The position numbers were made by a program, and so were the translations under genes. Under the pieces are notes generated by a model. That model worked only from the letters and a program-made list of their open reading frames with translations, searched no databases and was not told the DNA's origin. Shown one piece after another: positions 1-9,107 of a DNA stretch of 64,000 bases (its first letter is position 1; each line of letters opens with the position of its first letter). Source of the DNA: Candidatus Sodalis pierantonius str. SOPE (GTDB taxonomy: Bacteria > Pseudomonadota > Gammaproteobacteria > Enterobacterales > Enterobacteriaceae); NCBI RefSeq assembly GCF_000517405.1, contig NZ_CP006568.1, forward strand, positions 1,612,001 through 1,676,000, written 5' to 3'.

Positions 1-2
1 AG

Positions 3-242
3 GATATCTGTGGCCACGGCTTTCGGGCGATGGCATGCAGTGCGCTGATGGAATCGGGTTTATGGGCAAAGGACGCAGTAGAACGCCAGATGAGTCATCA
101 GGAGAGCAATACCGTGCGCATGGCTTATATTCACAAGGCAGAACATCTGGAAGTCCGCAAGGCGATGATGCAGTGGTGGTCCGATTATCTGGATATGTGC
201 CGTGAAGCCTACGTTCCGCCATATATTCTTATCAGAGAATAA
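3..242 (+). pseudogene. C-terminal remnant of P4-type tyrosine integrase
   Basis: The reading frame is open from the window edge to a TAA at 240-242 and gives the last ~79 residues of a phage/island integrase. The text HGFRAMACSALME matches the HxxR box of tyrosine recombinases, and VRMAYIHKAEHLEVR followed by MMQWWSDYLD is the usual P4-integrase tail with the nucleophilic Tyr in 'AY'. The upstream part lies outside the window, so it cannot be told whether the gene is whole. An IS256 end starts 49 bp after its stop. It suggests a genomic island or P4-like element ended near here. Family identification is good; activity is unknown. Confidence 0.75.
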
Positions 243-400
243 AGCATTCCACCAGACTAGTTCATGAACTATCTGTTGTAGCAAATCAAACGAGCCCGTA
301 CCGGATTCTGTGTAAATGCCTTTTCTCAGAAGTGACCGTCCAGGCGGTCACCGAACTCGATAATAAAGCGGCTCATTGCCATGCGCCAGTCCCTCAAAGG

Positions 401-1455
401 GGCTTTGTTGAATAAATCGAACTTTTAGGTGACTGGCGGCTCTGATCACTACATTCGTTTCAACATCAGGTCCCCATGGCAAAGCAAAAGTTTAAAATCA
501 CCAACTGGCCCGCATACAACAATGCGCTCAGGCAGCGGGGGGACCTGACAGTATGGCTTGATGAGTCAGCCATTGCTGCATGGACTGAGAGTACACCACC
601 TGAACATCGTGGCCGGCCGCTTCACTACACCGATATGGCCATTACCACGGTTCTGATGATAAAGCGCGTGTTTAACCTTTCGCTCCGGGCGTTACAGGGT
701 TTCGTTGACTCGATTTTTAAACTGATGGGGCTGTCGCTGCGCTGCCCAGATTACTCTCTGGTTAGCCGGCGAGCAAAAACCGTCGACATCAGCATAAAAA
801 CGCCAACCCGCGGCGAAATCTCACACCTGGTCATCGATGGCACCGGCCTGAAAGTCTTCGGCGAAGGCGAATGGAAAGTCAGGCAGCATGGGGCTGAGAG
901 GCGCAGAGTATGGCGCAAGCTTCATCTGGCAGTAGATAGCGCGACACATGAAATTATCTGTGCCGATTTATCGCTAAGCGGTACGACAGATGCGCAGGCG
1001 CTGCCCGGGCTGATTAACCAAACCCACCGGAAAATCAGGGAAGCGTCGGCTGACAGTGCTTACGATACGCGTTACTGTCATGATGCTCTGCTGAGGAAAA
1101 AAATAAAGCCGCTTATCCCACCGCGAAGTGGTGCGCAATATTGGCTAGCTCGATACCATGAGCGTAACCATGCGGTGGCAAATCAGCATCTGAGCGGCAA
1201 TAACGATACCTGGAAAAAGAAAGTAGGTTATCACCGGCGTTCACTGGCTGAAACGGCCATGTTCCGGTTTAAAACACTTCTGGGTGGTCATCTGAGTCTG
1301 CATGACTATGACGCGCAGGTAGGTGAGGCAATGGCAATGGTTAAAGCACTTAACCGGATCACACTGTTAGGAATGCCAAACAGCGTCCGCATCATGTAAC
1401 AATCGCCCTGATAGGGAGGAAGTCGTCACACATTTCGGATTTATTCAACAAAGCG
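401..1455 (+). mobile_element. IS903-like (IS5 family) element, copy 1
   Basis: A complete 1055-bp element whose ends are GGCTTTGTTGAATAAATC on the left and the inverted GATTTATTCAACAAAGCG on the right (17 of 18 match). It is flanked by a perfect 9-bp direct repeat CCTCAAAGG (392-400 and 1456-1464). Nine-base duplications and this terminal repeat are those of the IS903 group of the IS5 family. It is inserted in the transposase gene of an IS256 copy, whose uninterrupted sequence can be read at 61041-61060. The insertion is therefore younger than that IS256 copy. Confidence 0.95.
476..1399 (+). CDS. IS903-like transposase (IS5 family, DDE)
   Basis: This 307-aa transposase has the same length as that of IS903. 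The ATG follows 75 bp of terminal sequence. Likely catalytic residues are the Asp in LVIDGTGLKVFGEGEWK, the Asp in SADSAYDTRY and the Glu in RRSLAETAMFRFK, which ends with the family's Y-(2)-R-(3)-E-(6)-K pattern. It cuts and joins the element's 18-bp ends. It is uninterrupted and nearly identical to the copies at 7604, 45612 and 47010, so it is probably functional. This copy differs slightly (SATHEI instead of SVTHEI, and YWLAR instead of YWPAR). Confidence 0.95.
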   Translation: MAKQKFKITNWPAYNNALRQRGDLTVWLDESAIAAWTESTPPEHRGRPLHYTDMAITTVLMIKRVFNLSLRALQGFVDSIFKLMGLSLRCPDYSLVSRRAKTVDISIKTPTRGEISHLVIDGTGLKVFGEGEWKVRQHGAERRRVWRKLHLAVDSATHEIICADLSLSGTTDAQALPGLINQTHRKIREASADSAYDTRYCHDALLRKKIKPLIPPRSGAQYWLARYHERNHAVANQHLSGNNDTWKKKVGYHRRSLAETAMFRFKTLLGGHLSLHDYDAQVGEAMAMVKALNRITLLGMPNSVRIM

Positions 1456-2752
1456 CCTCAAAGGCATTGTCCATTTCTGTGAGGCCGCCTGTATCGCCAG
1501 CCACACCACCTTTTTCACTGCGTCGTCGGTCGGGAACACCTTGCGCTTTTTGATGGCATGCCGGATCACGTTGTTTAACGACTCGATGGCGTTGGTCGTG
1601 TAGATCACCTTGCGGATGTCCGTTGGGTAGGCAAAGAACGTGGCCAGATTGGCCCAGTTTGCCTGCCAGCTTCGACTTATTTTCGGGTAGCGGATGTCCC
1701 AGGCACTGGAGAACGCTTCCAGCGCCTGCAAGCCGGCTTCTTCCGTAGGGGCCTGATAGATAGCTTTCAGGTCGCGGGTGACGGCCTTGTAGTCCTTCCA
1801 GGAGACGAACCGCAGGCTGTTGCGCACCATATGCACGATACACAGCTGGAGCCGCGCCTCCGGATACACCGCGTTAATAGCGTCAGGGAAACCTTTCAGC
1901 CCGCCTACGCAGGCGATAAGGATATCGTTCAGGCCGCGGTTTTTCAGCTCTGTCAGCACGTTCAGCCAGAACTTTGCGCCTTCATTTTCGGCCAGCCACA
2001 TACCTAGCAACTCTTTCTGGCCTTCGATGTTGATGCCCAGCGCCAGGAACACAGATTTGTTGATGATGCGGCTGTCCTGCCGGACTTTTAGAACGATACA
2101 GTCAAGATAAACAATGGGATAGACTGCATCCAGAGGCCGGTTTTGCCATTCGACAACCTGCTCCATGATCGCATCGGTGACCTTTGAGACCAGCGCCGGC
2201 GAGATATCGGCGTCATACAGCTCTTTGAACGCGGCGGCGATCTCGCGGGTGGTCATCCCTTTGGCGTACAACGATAAAATCTGGTTATCCATCCCGGTAA
2301 TTCGGGTCTGGTTCTTCTTCACCAGTTGCGGTTCAAAGGAACCGTCACGATCGCGCGGAGTACGCAGCGCCAGCGGGCCATCGCCAGTGGTAACGGTTTT
2401 TGTGGAATAGCCGTTGCGGGCGTTGGTCCCCGGTTTAGGCTGATTTTTATCGTAGCCGAGGTGATGGGTCATTTCGGCATTGAGAGCTGCTTCGACGCTG
2501 ATTTTTTTCAGCAGCTGATCGAAGTGACTGAGATCTTCAGGGGTTTTGAGATTTTTGGCCAGTTCGTTAGCCAGAGCCTGCAACTGTTTTTCGTCCATAA
2601 ATTAACCTGTTTTTGATGTTGGATTGAACATATCAAAATCAGGCAAATACACAAATTTCTAAACAGGCTCATCCGATCAGTTATTCCGATATTTTCCGAT
2701 CACCCATTCCAGTGATATTCGATCACGTGTTCGCTCATCTTCTGACTCGGGT

Positions 2753-3502
2753 TTAGTCTATTTTTCCTGTGCTGGCTACTCCTTGCTCTTTGCGTAGTGA
2801 TTCGCCTTTAAATTCCAGTCTATAACAGGGGTGTACTAACCGATCGAGTAACGCGTTAGCTGTCGTGGGGTTTTCTATCAGTCCATACCATTTTTTCACC
2901 GGCAGTTGACTGATCAGGATGCTGCTGCTTTTGTCGTAGCGATCTTCCATCACCTCCAACAGCATCGTTGCCTGCATCGGACTTATTGATTCTAGGCCCA
3001 CGTCGTTCAAGATCAGTAACTCTATTTTTTCTAACTGCTTAAGCTGTTTTAGATAGGTCCCGTCTACCTGACACTGGTGAAGATGGGCCAGCAACCGACC
3101 CACTCGCCAGTAACGCACGCTATATTGCTGCCGGCATGCCTGCTCACCAAGCGCACAACTGAGCCAGGTTTTGCCCGTACCTGTCGGCCCCGTGATGAGT
3201 ATGCTTTTCTGATATTTCAGATATTGTCCCCCTAGCAGATCTCGCATCTGTTCCGGTGTCACTCCTCGGCTAGGGATATAGCGGATATCTTCCGGTTTTG
3301 CCTGCAAGCGCATTTGCGATTGCCGCCGCAGACGGCATATATTGTTGTTTTTTCTATGCAAATTTTCCGTTTCTACCATCAGCGACAACCGCTCCTCGAA
3401 CCCCAGCTCCCCATAACTCCCCGGGAGTTCGCGTTGCGTCTCCAACGCCTGGACCATTGCCGACAACTTCAGCTCTCGCAGAGCCATTAACAGTGTATCC
3501 AT
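2753..3502 (-). CDS. istB: IS21 transposition helper ATPase IstB, copy A
   Basis: A 249-aa DnaA-like AAA+ ATPase that acts with IstA in target capture. The Walker A motif is TGPTGTGKTW (about residue 102). At the Walker B site this copy reads LLILNDVGLES, whereas copy B (35992) reads LLILDDVGLES, so an Asp that normally helps bind Mg-ATP is Asn here. The gene lies 11 bp downstream of istA and begins with ATG after AAGGAG. It is uninterrupted, but the Walker B change makes its activity doubtful. Confidence 0.92.
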   Translation of the reverse strand: MDTLLMALRELKLSAMVQALETQRELPGSYGELGFEERLSLMVETENLHRKNNNICRLRRQSQMRLQAKPEDIRYIPSRGVTPEQMRDLLGGQYLKYQKSILITGPTGTGKTWLSCALGEQACRQQYSVRYWRVGRLLAHLHQCQVDGTYLKQLKQLEKIELLILNDVGLESISPMQATMLLEVMEDRYDKSSSILISQLPVKKWYGLIENPTTANALLDRLVHPCYRLEFKGESLRKEQGVASTGKID

Positions 3503-3513
3503 ATTTATTCTCC

Positions 3514-5064
3514 TTAGTGATAACTGTCCGGACCTCGGAGGTTTTCGTGAACCAGCATTGATACGCCGGCTCCGTCCTGGGTGACCTCACTTTCACGACC
3601 GTGTTTCAATACGTTGGCTATGAAAGAGCGGTTAATGCACCCTTTCTCCAACGCCAGCGCGCAGGCCTTCTCCAGTCGCGTCGTCTCATAGCGCCGTTGC
3701 AGATTGAGTAGCCCCAGCACAGAGCGGTAAACCTGCTCCGGATGGGCTTTGCTCTTTTGGATGGACTCGACCACTTTCAGTGTGCACACACCCACCGACA
3801 GCGCCCAACTGCACAGCCTTTCCGGCGTCCACTGACTCTGCCCCTTATGGTTAGCCGGCATGTGCGCCGCCTGAGTCGTGTGCCTATAGGCGTTATCGCT
3901 GCGAGGGTGCGTAGCCACGCAGACGCCCTTATGGTGGATTTGCACCAGCCGTTGGGTGACGATGACGTCAACGCGCTCGCCAACCAGCGGATGCGGCACC
4001 GAGTACCAGTTTTTGCCGTAGTCTATGTGGTAATCAGGTCCCACTCGGGCAACGAGATACTCACTGTATTCCCATTGTGTGGGCGGTAGAGGCCCAAGAG
4101 CCGGTTTGTCCAGCTGCTCGAAGCGTTCAAGGCGACTTTGTCCGCCGTAATGACGCATCGGGCGCAGATTCAACTCATGATTGAGTTCTCGTATCACCTG
4201 GTTGAGTTCGGCCAGCGAGTAGAACCTACGTTTACGCAACCGGGCCAAAACCCAGCGTTCTACCAGCTGCACAGTTGATTCTGCCTTCGCCTTGTCTTTC
4301 GGTTTTCTCGGGCGCGCCGGTAGCACCACTGTCTCATAGTGATTTGCCAGCGCCTGGTAGCTCTGGTTTATGACCGGCTCATAGCGGTCAGGGGTGCTGA
4401 CAGCGCTGCGCAGATTATCAGGTATCATCAGCTCCGGAGCCCCACCCATGAAGTGCAGGCAGCGGCTATTGGCGTTGAGCCACGATGCCATGTCCTGGCC
4501 TTCGCAGGCTTCGATATACGCATAGCCTGACACACCCATGGCAGCGACGAAGATAGCGACCTGGCGTACGCTACCGGTCGCAGGGTTGACGATAGGTACG
4601 GTGGGGCCACAGAAGTCGATGAAGAGCTTTTCGCCAGCCTTGTGCTCCATGCGCATGGAACGCCGCTGCTTCTTTTTCCAGTCACGGAACAGTGCACAAA
4701 ACTGTGAGTAACCGAGGGCATCACCGCCCACGGCGGACTGATATTCCATCCAGAGCAGCTGCTTGGTCATGCCCTTGCGGCTTAACTCGGTACCGATATC
4801 AAGCCAGCTGGGTAAGGTATTGATAACTTTTCCGGATTTGCCGGGATAGAGCAGGCGGTCGAGGTCGACGGGGGACAGTTCCGCCGGCAATGGCCAGATC
4901 AGGTTAGCTACCGTGAATCGGCCGAGGATATCGTGCACGGTAGTACAGCCTATGCCGAGCGCTGCTGCGATAGTGCGATTCGAGCGACGCTGCTCGAATT
5001 TCATACGTAACACATTAATATAGATGCACATTTCCGTTCTCGCTTTCTTCTTTTTACGTGCCAT
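3514..5064 (-). CDS. istA: IS21 transposase IstA, copy A
   Basis: A full-length IstA of 516 aa. An N-terminal helix-turn-helix (RRSNRTIAAALGIGCTTVHD, residues ~27-46) is followed by an integrase core with Asp in KLFIDFCGPTV, Asp in MIPDNLRSAV and Glu in KAESTVQLVERW, and a C-terminal domain. Of the three istA copies in the window this is the only one without a stop codon or frameshift, so it is the likely source of active IstA. It reads into istB with an 11-bp gap. Confidence 0.95.
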   Translation of the reverse strand: MARKKKKARTEMCIYINVLRMKFEQRRSNRTIAAALGIGCTTVHDILGRFTVANLIWPLPAELSPVDLDRLLYPGKSGKVINTLPSWLDIGTELSRKGMTKQLLWMEYQSAVGGDALGYSQFCALFRDWKKKQRRSMRMEHKAGEKLFIDFCGPTVPIVNPATGSVRQVAIFVAAMGVSGYAYIEACEGQDMASWLNANSRCLHFMGGAPELMIPDNLRSAVSTPDRYEPVINQSYQALANHYETVVLPARPRKPKDKAKAESTVQLVERWVLARLRKRRFYSLAELNQVIRELNHELNLRPMRHYGGQSRLERFEQLDKPALGPLPPTQWEYSEYLVARVGPDYHIDYGKNWYSVPHPLVGERVDVIVTQRLVQIHHKGVCVATHPRSDNAYRHTTQAAHMPANHKGQSQWTPERLCSWALSVGVCTLKVVESIQKSKAHPEQVYRSVLGLLNLQRRYETTRLEKACALALEKGCINRSFIANVLKHGRESEVTQDGAGVSMLVHENLRGPDSYH

Positions 5065-5232
5065 GCCATGCCCCCGGAAGCTAAAAGTCTCCAGAGTATG
5101 GCGGAACAGAAGATGAGCGATCGGACAGAATCGGAATCGCTGATCGGGCGACCGGAATCAGCGATCGGATGAAATCAGAATTAGTGATCGGGTGAAATCG
5201 GAATCAGTGATCGGATGTGACCGGAACCAGCA

Positions 5233-6104
5233 TTCCGCGGCGCCAGACCTGTTTTATGAGTGGTTCTGGGTCAATAACATCGGCCGGTTTGCCGGCTTTA
5301 CCTCGCTCGGCGGCCACGATAACCCGCTGCTGGACAGGCTATTTGCCGTTGTGCTGGCCGGCGCTGGGGGCGGCCTTCCGCCGTTATCCGGCGCGGAGCG
5401 TGGCGACGCTGCTGTCATCGGGCTCGATGCGCGATATCTACCTGATGCCGTTCCTGCCCGCCATGGCGCTGCTAGCGCTTGGGCTGCTGCCGGCAGGCCA
5501 GCCGTGGCACCGGCTGGCGGCCCGCGCGCTGGACGGGTTGTTTCTTTTGCTGCTGTTGGTCATCGTCGTCACCGCGTTGCAGTTATACCACGCCGGCACG
5601 CCGCGTCTCCTGCATGGGCTTTGGCCCAATATTGACAGCCAGTTGCCCGCCCCGTTCTGGCTTATCCTCGACGGGCCGAGTCTCGGGCTTGCCTGTTTGG
5701 TCCTGGCGTTGTGGGCCGGCGTAACCTGCCGCCGTAAGCCGGATTTGTTGTGCTCCTGGGTCGCCGGCATGACCGCCGTCTGGAGCGTCGCGCTGCTGCT
5801 ATTGCTGCCCTGGCTGGACGCGGCGCGCAGTTATCATCAGCCCTTCGCGCAGCTGCGACCGCTGCTGACGTCACCCCACTGCCTGGCGACAGACGGTCTG
5901 GGTGAATCGGAGCTCGGTATGCTGCATTATTTGACCGGCGTGGCGGGCCGGCGTATTTATGCCGGCCATTCGGGCCAGGGGGAACCGGGGCATCTCAATG
6001 AGGCCGCGCTCGGCTGCGATTATCTGCTGGTACAGCAGGCGCAGGAAGCGCGCATCGCGCCGGCGGCGGCGGGCGGTAGCGTCAACATGGCTCGCGCGCC
6101 TTGA
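5233..6104 (+). pseudogene. Family-39 glycosyltransferase-like membrane protein, fragment
   Basis: The sequence after the IS21 end reads LFYEWFWVNNIGRFAGF, then a long hydrophobic region containing SSGSMRDIYLMPFLPA. Both phrases are typical of the middle of bacterial ArnT/PMT-like (GT39) integral membrane glycosyltransferases. The first phrase and the rest are in different frames, so there is at least one frameshift near 5330-5400. The N-terminal half has been removed by the IS21 insertion at 5232. The remaining frame ends at 6104 with several predicted membrane segments. Family assignment is by recalled motif only. It is a non-functional remnant. Confidence 0.65.
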
Positions 6105-6159
6105 CAGCGGCGGCGCGCGCATCAATGATGGGGTTGGTTTCCGTTATGAGGTTGTACCC

Positions 6160-6618
6160 ATGCATCCGCCCTTTGTCGTGTCTATCCACTATTACTCTCA
6201 ATGTAACTGGTTGCTGCGCGCCGCCTGGATGGCCCAGGAGCTGCTGAAAACGTTCGGTGCCGATCTGGCCTCGGTAAATTTAGTGCCGGGCACGGGCGGT
6301 ATTTACCAAATCACCGTTAACGACGCGCTGCTGTGGGAGCGCAAGCGCGACGGCGGGTTTCCTGACGCGGCGCAGATGAAAAAACGCCTGCAGGATCACT
6401 GTTTCCCCGATCGCGACCTGGGCCATAGCGACCGCCACGCCCCCCCCCCGGCCCGCCTAACGGCGCCGACTCGGCGACGTCCTGCGCCTCTGCCGCGGGC
6501 GCCCCTTAACGAAGACGAACGCTGCATCTGCTGCCGCCAACGTCGCTCAAGGGAGTATATTGCGTCGTTGCCGACAACGCCGCTCAATGGGAGCGTACGG
6601 CGCACCTGCTGCCGATAA
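6160..6618 (+). pseudogene. SelT/SelW/SelH-family (Rdx) protein, damaged
   Basis: The first ~85 residues match the Rdx family: QCNWLLRAAWMAQELL, LVPGTGGIYQI, LWERKRDGGFPDAAQMKK and the ending FPDRDLGHSD. Members carry a CxxC redox motif just before 'NWLLRA'. Here it reads YYSQCNW, so the first Cys is Tyr (TAC, one base from TGC). After LGHSD the frame enters a run of ten C (6440-6449) and continues into unrelated sequence to 6618. With one C fewer it would stop at TAA 6458-6460, close to the family's usual length of ~95 aa. Probably redox-dead and C-terminally extended. Confidence 0.7.
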
Positions 6619-6650
6619 CGCCGTTCGACGGGGGGCGTACTGTGCCCCCT
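6532..6650. repeat. Degenerate tandem repeat, three ~37-41-bp units
   Basis: Three imperfect units begin TGCCGCCAACGTCGCTC (6532), TGCCGACAACGCCGCTC (6569) and TGCCGATAACGCCGTTC (6610), each followed by a G-rich GGGnG and CGTAC-like end. No gene is evident in them, although the run-on frame of the SelW-like gene passes through. A short CCTAAA repeat follows at 6657-6672. Confidence 0.6.
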
Positions 6651-7547
6651 ACACAACCTAAACCTAAACCTAGACTTGGCTCGGCGGGATCTTCTCCTCG
6701 CGCAGCCGCAGCGCGCACAGGCCGGATATGACCGCCATCAGCGCCATATACCCCGCGATAAGCCCGTTATTGTGCCACCCCACCAGCAGCGCCGTGGCGA
6801 TCATCGGCGACAGACCGCCGCCCAGGATGGGCCCGATTTGCTGTACCAGAGATAAGCCGCTGTAACGTATCCGCGCCGGGAACAGCGCGGAGAAAAAGGC
6901 CCCCTGCGCGCCGAAGGTCGAACCGTGGCCCAGCCCCAGACCGAGCGCAATCGCAAGATAAATCAACCCCAAATGCCCGCTGGCCAGCATCAGCATAAAC
7001 GGCCATGCCAGTAGCGCCAGGGCAATCATGCCGGCTAAATAGACACGTTTTTTACCATATCGGTCGGCAAGATGGCCGAACAGCGGTAAAGTAAAGCACT
7101 CCAGCAGACAGGCCAGCAAAATCCCGTACAGGATCACCTGGCTCGACAGGGATAACACATTGACGCAATAGCTGATGGCGAACACGGCGTAAATATTAAA
7201 CAGACCACTTTCGGCAATTTTGGCGCCGATACCCAACAAGATGGTTGGGAAATGGTGCCGCAGCGCCTCGAACACCGGTACGCTGGCCTGACGTCCCTAG
7301 CGCTGGATTTTTTTAAAGGCCGGCGTTTCGCTAATTTGGCTACGGATAAACAGGCCAATACCCAACAGCACCACGCTGAACAAGAACGGTATACGCCACC
7401 CCCAGGATAAAAAGGTCCGTTCATCCATAAACGCGTTCAGTAAGGTGATGGCGATAATCGGCAACAGGAAGCCGGCAGGGACGCCAATATGCATCAGCGC
7501 GCTGTAAAACCCCCGGCGTCCGGGGGGAGAGTGTTCCACCACCATGG

Positions 7548-8602
7548 CGCTTTGTTGAATAAATCCGAAATTTGTGACGACTTCCTCCCTATCAGGGCGA
7601 TTGTTACATGATGCGGACGCTGTTTGGCATTCCTAACAGTGTGATCCGGTTAAGTGCTTTAACCATTGCCATTGCCTCACCTACCTGCGCGTCATAGTCA
7701 TGCAGACTCAGATGACCACCCAGAAGTGTTTTAAACCGGAACATGGCCGTTTCAGCCAGTGAACGCCGGTGATAACCTACTTTCTTTTTCCAGGTATCGT
7801 TATTGCCCCTCAGATGCTGATTTGCCACCGCATGGTTACGCTCATGGTATCGAGCTGGCCAATATTGCGCACCACTTCGCGGTGGGATAAGCGGCTTTAT
7901 TTTTTTCCTCAGCAGAGCATCATGACAGTAACGCGTATCGTAAGCACTGTCAGCCGACGCTTCCCTGATTTTCCGGTGGGTTTGGTTAATCAGCCCGGGC
8001 AGCGCCTGCGCATCTGTCGTACCGCTTAGCGATAAATCGGCACAGATAATTTCATGTGTCACGCTATCTACTGCCAGATGAAGCTTGCGCCATACTCTGC
8101 GCCTCTCAGCCCCATGCTGCCTGACTTTCCATTCGCCTTCGCCGAAGACTTTCAGGCCGGTGCCATCGATGACCAGGTGTGAGATTTCTCCGCGGGTTGG
8201 CGTTTTTATGCTGATGTCGACGGTTTTTGCTCGCCGGCTGACCAGAGAGTAATCTGGGCAGCGCAGCGACAGCCCCATCAGTTTAAAAATCGAGTCAACG
8301 AAACCCTGTAACGCCCGGAGCGAAAGGTTAAACACGCGCTTTATCATCAGAACCGTGGTAATGGCCATATCGGTGTAGTGAAGCGGCCGGCCACGACGTT
8401 CAGGTGGTGTACTCTCAGTCCATGCAGCAATGGCTGACTCATCAAGCCATACTGTCAGGTCCCCCCGCTGCCTGAGCGCATTGTTATATGCGGGCCAGTT
8501 GGTGATTTTAAACTTTTGTTTTGCCATGGGGACCTGATGTTGAAACGAATGTAGTGATCAGAGCCGCCAGTCACCTAAAAGTTCGATTTATTCAACAAAG
8601 CC
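7548..8602 (-). mobile_element. IS903-like element, copy 2
   Basis: A complete 1055-bp element with ends CGCTTTGTTGAATAAATC and GATTTATTCAACAAAGCC. A perfect 9-bp duplication CCACCATGG flanks it (7539-7547, 8603-8611). Removing the element restores the reading frame of the surrounding MFS gene, which proves a simple insertion. Confidence 0.96.
7604..8527 (-). CDS. IS903-like transposase, copy 2
   Basis: An uninterrupted 307-aa IS5-family transposase, nearly identical to the copy at 476. Its own differences include PPERRGRP for PPEHRGRP and HLRGNND for HLSGNND. The catalytic Asp, Asp and Glu positions are unchanged, so it is probably able to act. Confidence 0.95.
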   Translation of the reverse strand: MAKQKFKITNWPAYNNALRQRGDLTVWLDESAIAAWTESTPPERRGRPLHYTDMAITTVLMIKRVFNLSLRALQGFVDSIFKLMGLSLRCPDYSLVSRRAKTVDISIKTPTRGEISHLVIDGTGLKVFGEGEWKVRQHGAERRRVWRKLHLAVDSVTHEIICADLSLSGTTDAQALPGLINQTHRKIREASADSAYDTRYCHDALLRKKIKPLIPPRSGAQYWPARYHERNHAVANQHLRGNNDTWKKKVGYHRRSLAETAMFRFKTLLGGHLSLHDYDAQVGEAMAMVKALNRITLLGMPNSVRIM

Positions 8603-9107
8603 CCACCATGGTCATCCCGCCGCCATATTCGCCGCCTATCCCGATGCCCTGCAAACAACGCAGCAGCACCAATGCCACCGGCGCCCAAACGCCGATTTGC
8701 GCATAGGGCGGGATTAAACCAATCAACAATGTGCCGATGCCCATAATCATCAGCGTCATCATCAGCGTAATTTTGCGCCCGACGCGATCGCCAAAATGGC
8801 CAAACAGCACGCCCTCCAACGGTCGGGCGCAATAGCCGACGAAATAGGTGGTGAACGCCGCCAGGGAGCCGATAAGCGGCGTTTCTCCCGGAAAGAAAAT
8901 TTTGTTGAATACCAGCGCGGTGGCCGTGGTGTACAGGGTGAAATCATAATATTCAATGATGGTCCCCATGACGCTGGCGGTCACCACCTTACACATTTCA
9001 TTGTCTGAAATCGCCTGTTCGGCCAGCGTAGCTGGCATAGTATCCCTGACGTTCATAACCGGTTCTCCTACAGAGCAGGGTTAACTGGCGTAACGATGTC
9101 CTGGCGC

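Larger units (their letters stand above)
326..2598 (-). pseudogene. IS256-family transposase split by IS903
   Basis: The gene starts at ATG 2598 and is cut at 1456 by the IS903 copy; its last codons lie at 326-400. The intact product elsewhere in the window is 402 aa. The first catalytic Asp (VYLDCIVLKV) and the Glu (NAIESLNNVIR) remain. The second Asp of the DDE triad has become Gly: this copy reads ACVGGLKGF where all other copies read ACVDGLKGF. It is therefore dead twice over, by the insertion and by loss of a catalytic residue. The order of the two events cannot be seen. Confidence 0.92.
292..2670 (-). mobile_element. IS256-family element, interrupted by an IS903-like copy
   Basis: The outer ends are a GAGCCCGTACCGGATTCTG end at 292 and the AATTTCTAAACAGGCTC end at 2670. 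Removing the 1055-bp IS903 copy and one 9-bp duplication leaves exactly 1315 bp, the same length as the intact copies at 38118 and 60947. The flanks (aatcaaac on the left, atccgatc on the right) do not form a target duplication. The right flank is the inside of an IS21 end while the left flank is not, so this copy sits at a rearrangement or deletion junction. The 292 end has two changes from the usual CCCTGTACACGATTCTG. Confidence 0.9.
2671..5232 (-). mobile_element. IS21-family element, copy A (istB-side end missing)
   Basis: It contains istB (2753-3502) and istA (3514-5064) on the minus strand. The istA-side end runs to ...CCGGAACCAGCA at 5232 and carries five 23-bp units (5119-5232), each starting GATCGG. 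The other end is cut by the IS256 end at 2670 within the matching array of 23-bp units, whose complete form is seen at 39626. The element has inserted in a glycosyltransferase-like gene that continues at 5233. IS21-family ends (5'-TG...CA-3') and multiple IstA-binding repeats are typical. No target duplication can be tested because one end is gone. Confidence 0.9.
6670..9056 (-). pseudogene. MHS-family MFS transporter (YhjE-like), broken
   Basis: Splicing out the IS903 copy and one target duplication gives a single 440-codon frame from ATG 9056 (good AGGAG site) to 6670. Twelve-helix MFS features are plain: DFTLYTTATALVFNKIFFP, GHFGDRVGRK (loop 2-3 signature), CLQGIGIGGEYGG and LFGHLADRYGKKR. 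The length and text fit the metabolite:H+ symporter family (ShiA/YhjE/ProP type). It is broken by the IS903 insertion at 7548 and by an in-frame TAG at 7297-7299 (KKIQR-stop). It is the last gene of the minus-strand catabolic run; its substrate is unknown. Confidence 0.85.

Noticed and set aside
5119..5232. Regularly spaced repeats that could suggest a CRISPR array or iteron origin
   Set aside because: The 23-bp units are continuous without spacers and lie at the tips of IS21 copies in all three places; they are transposase-binding arrays.
6657..6676. Telomere-like CCTAAA repeat
   Set aside because: Only three short units in a circular-type bacterial sequence context; too short to mean anything by itself.
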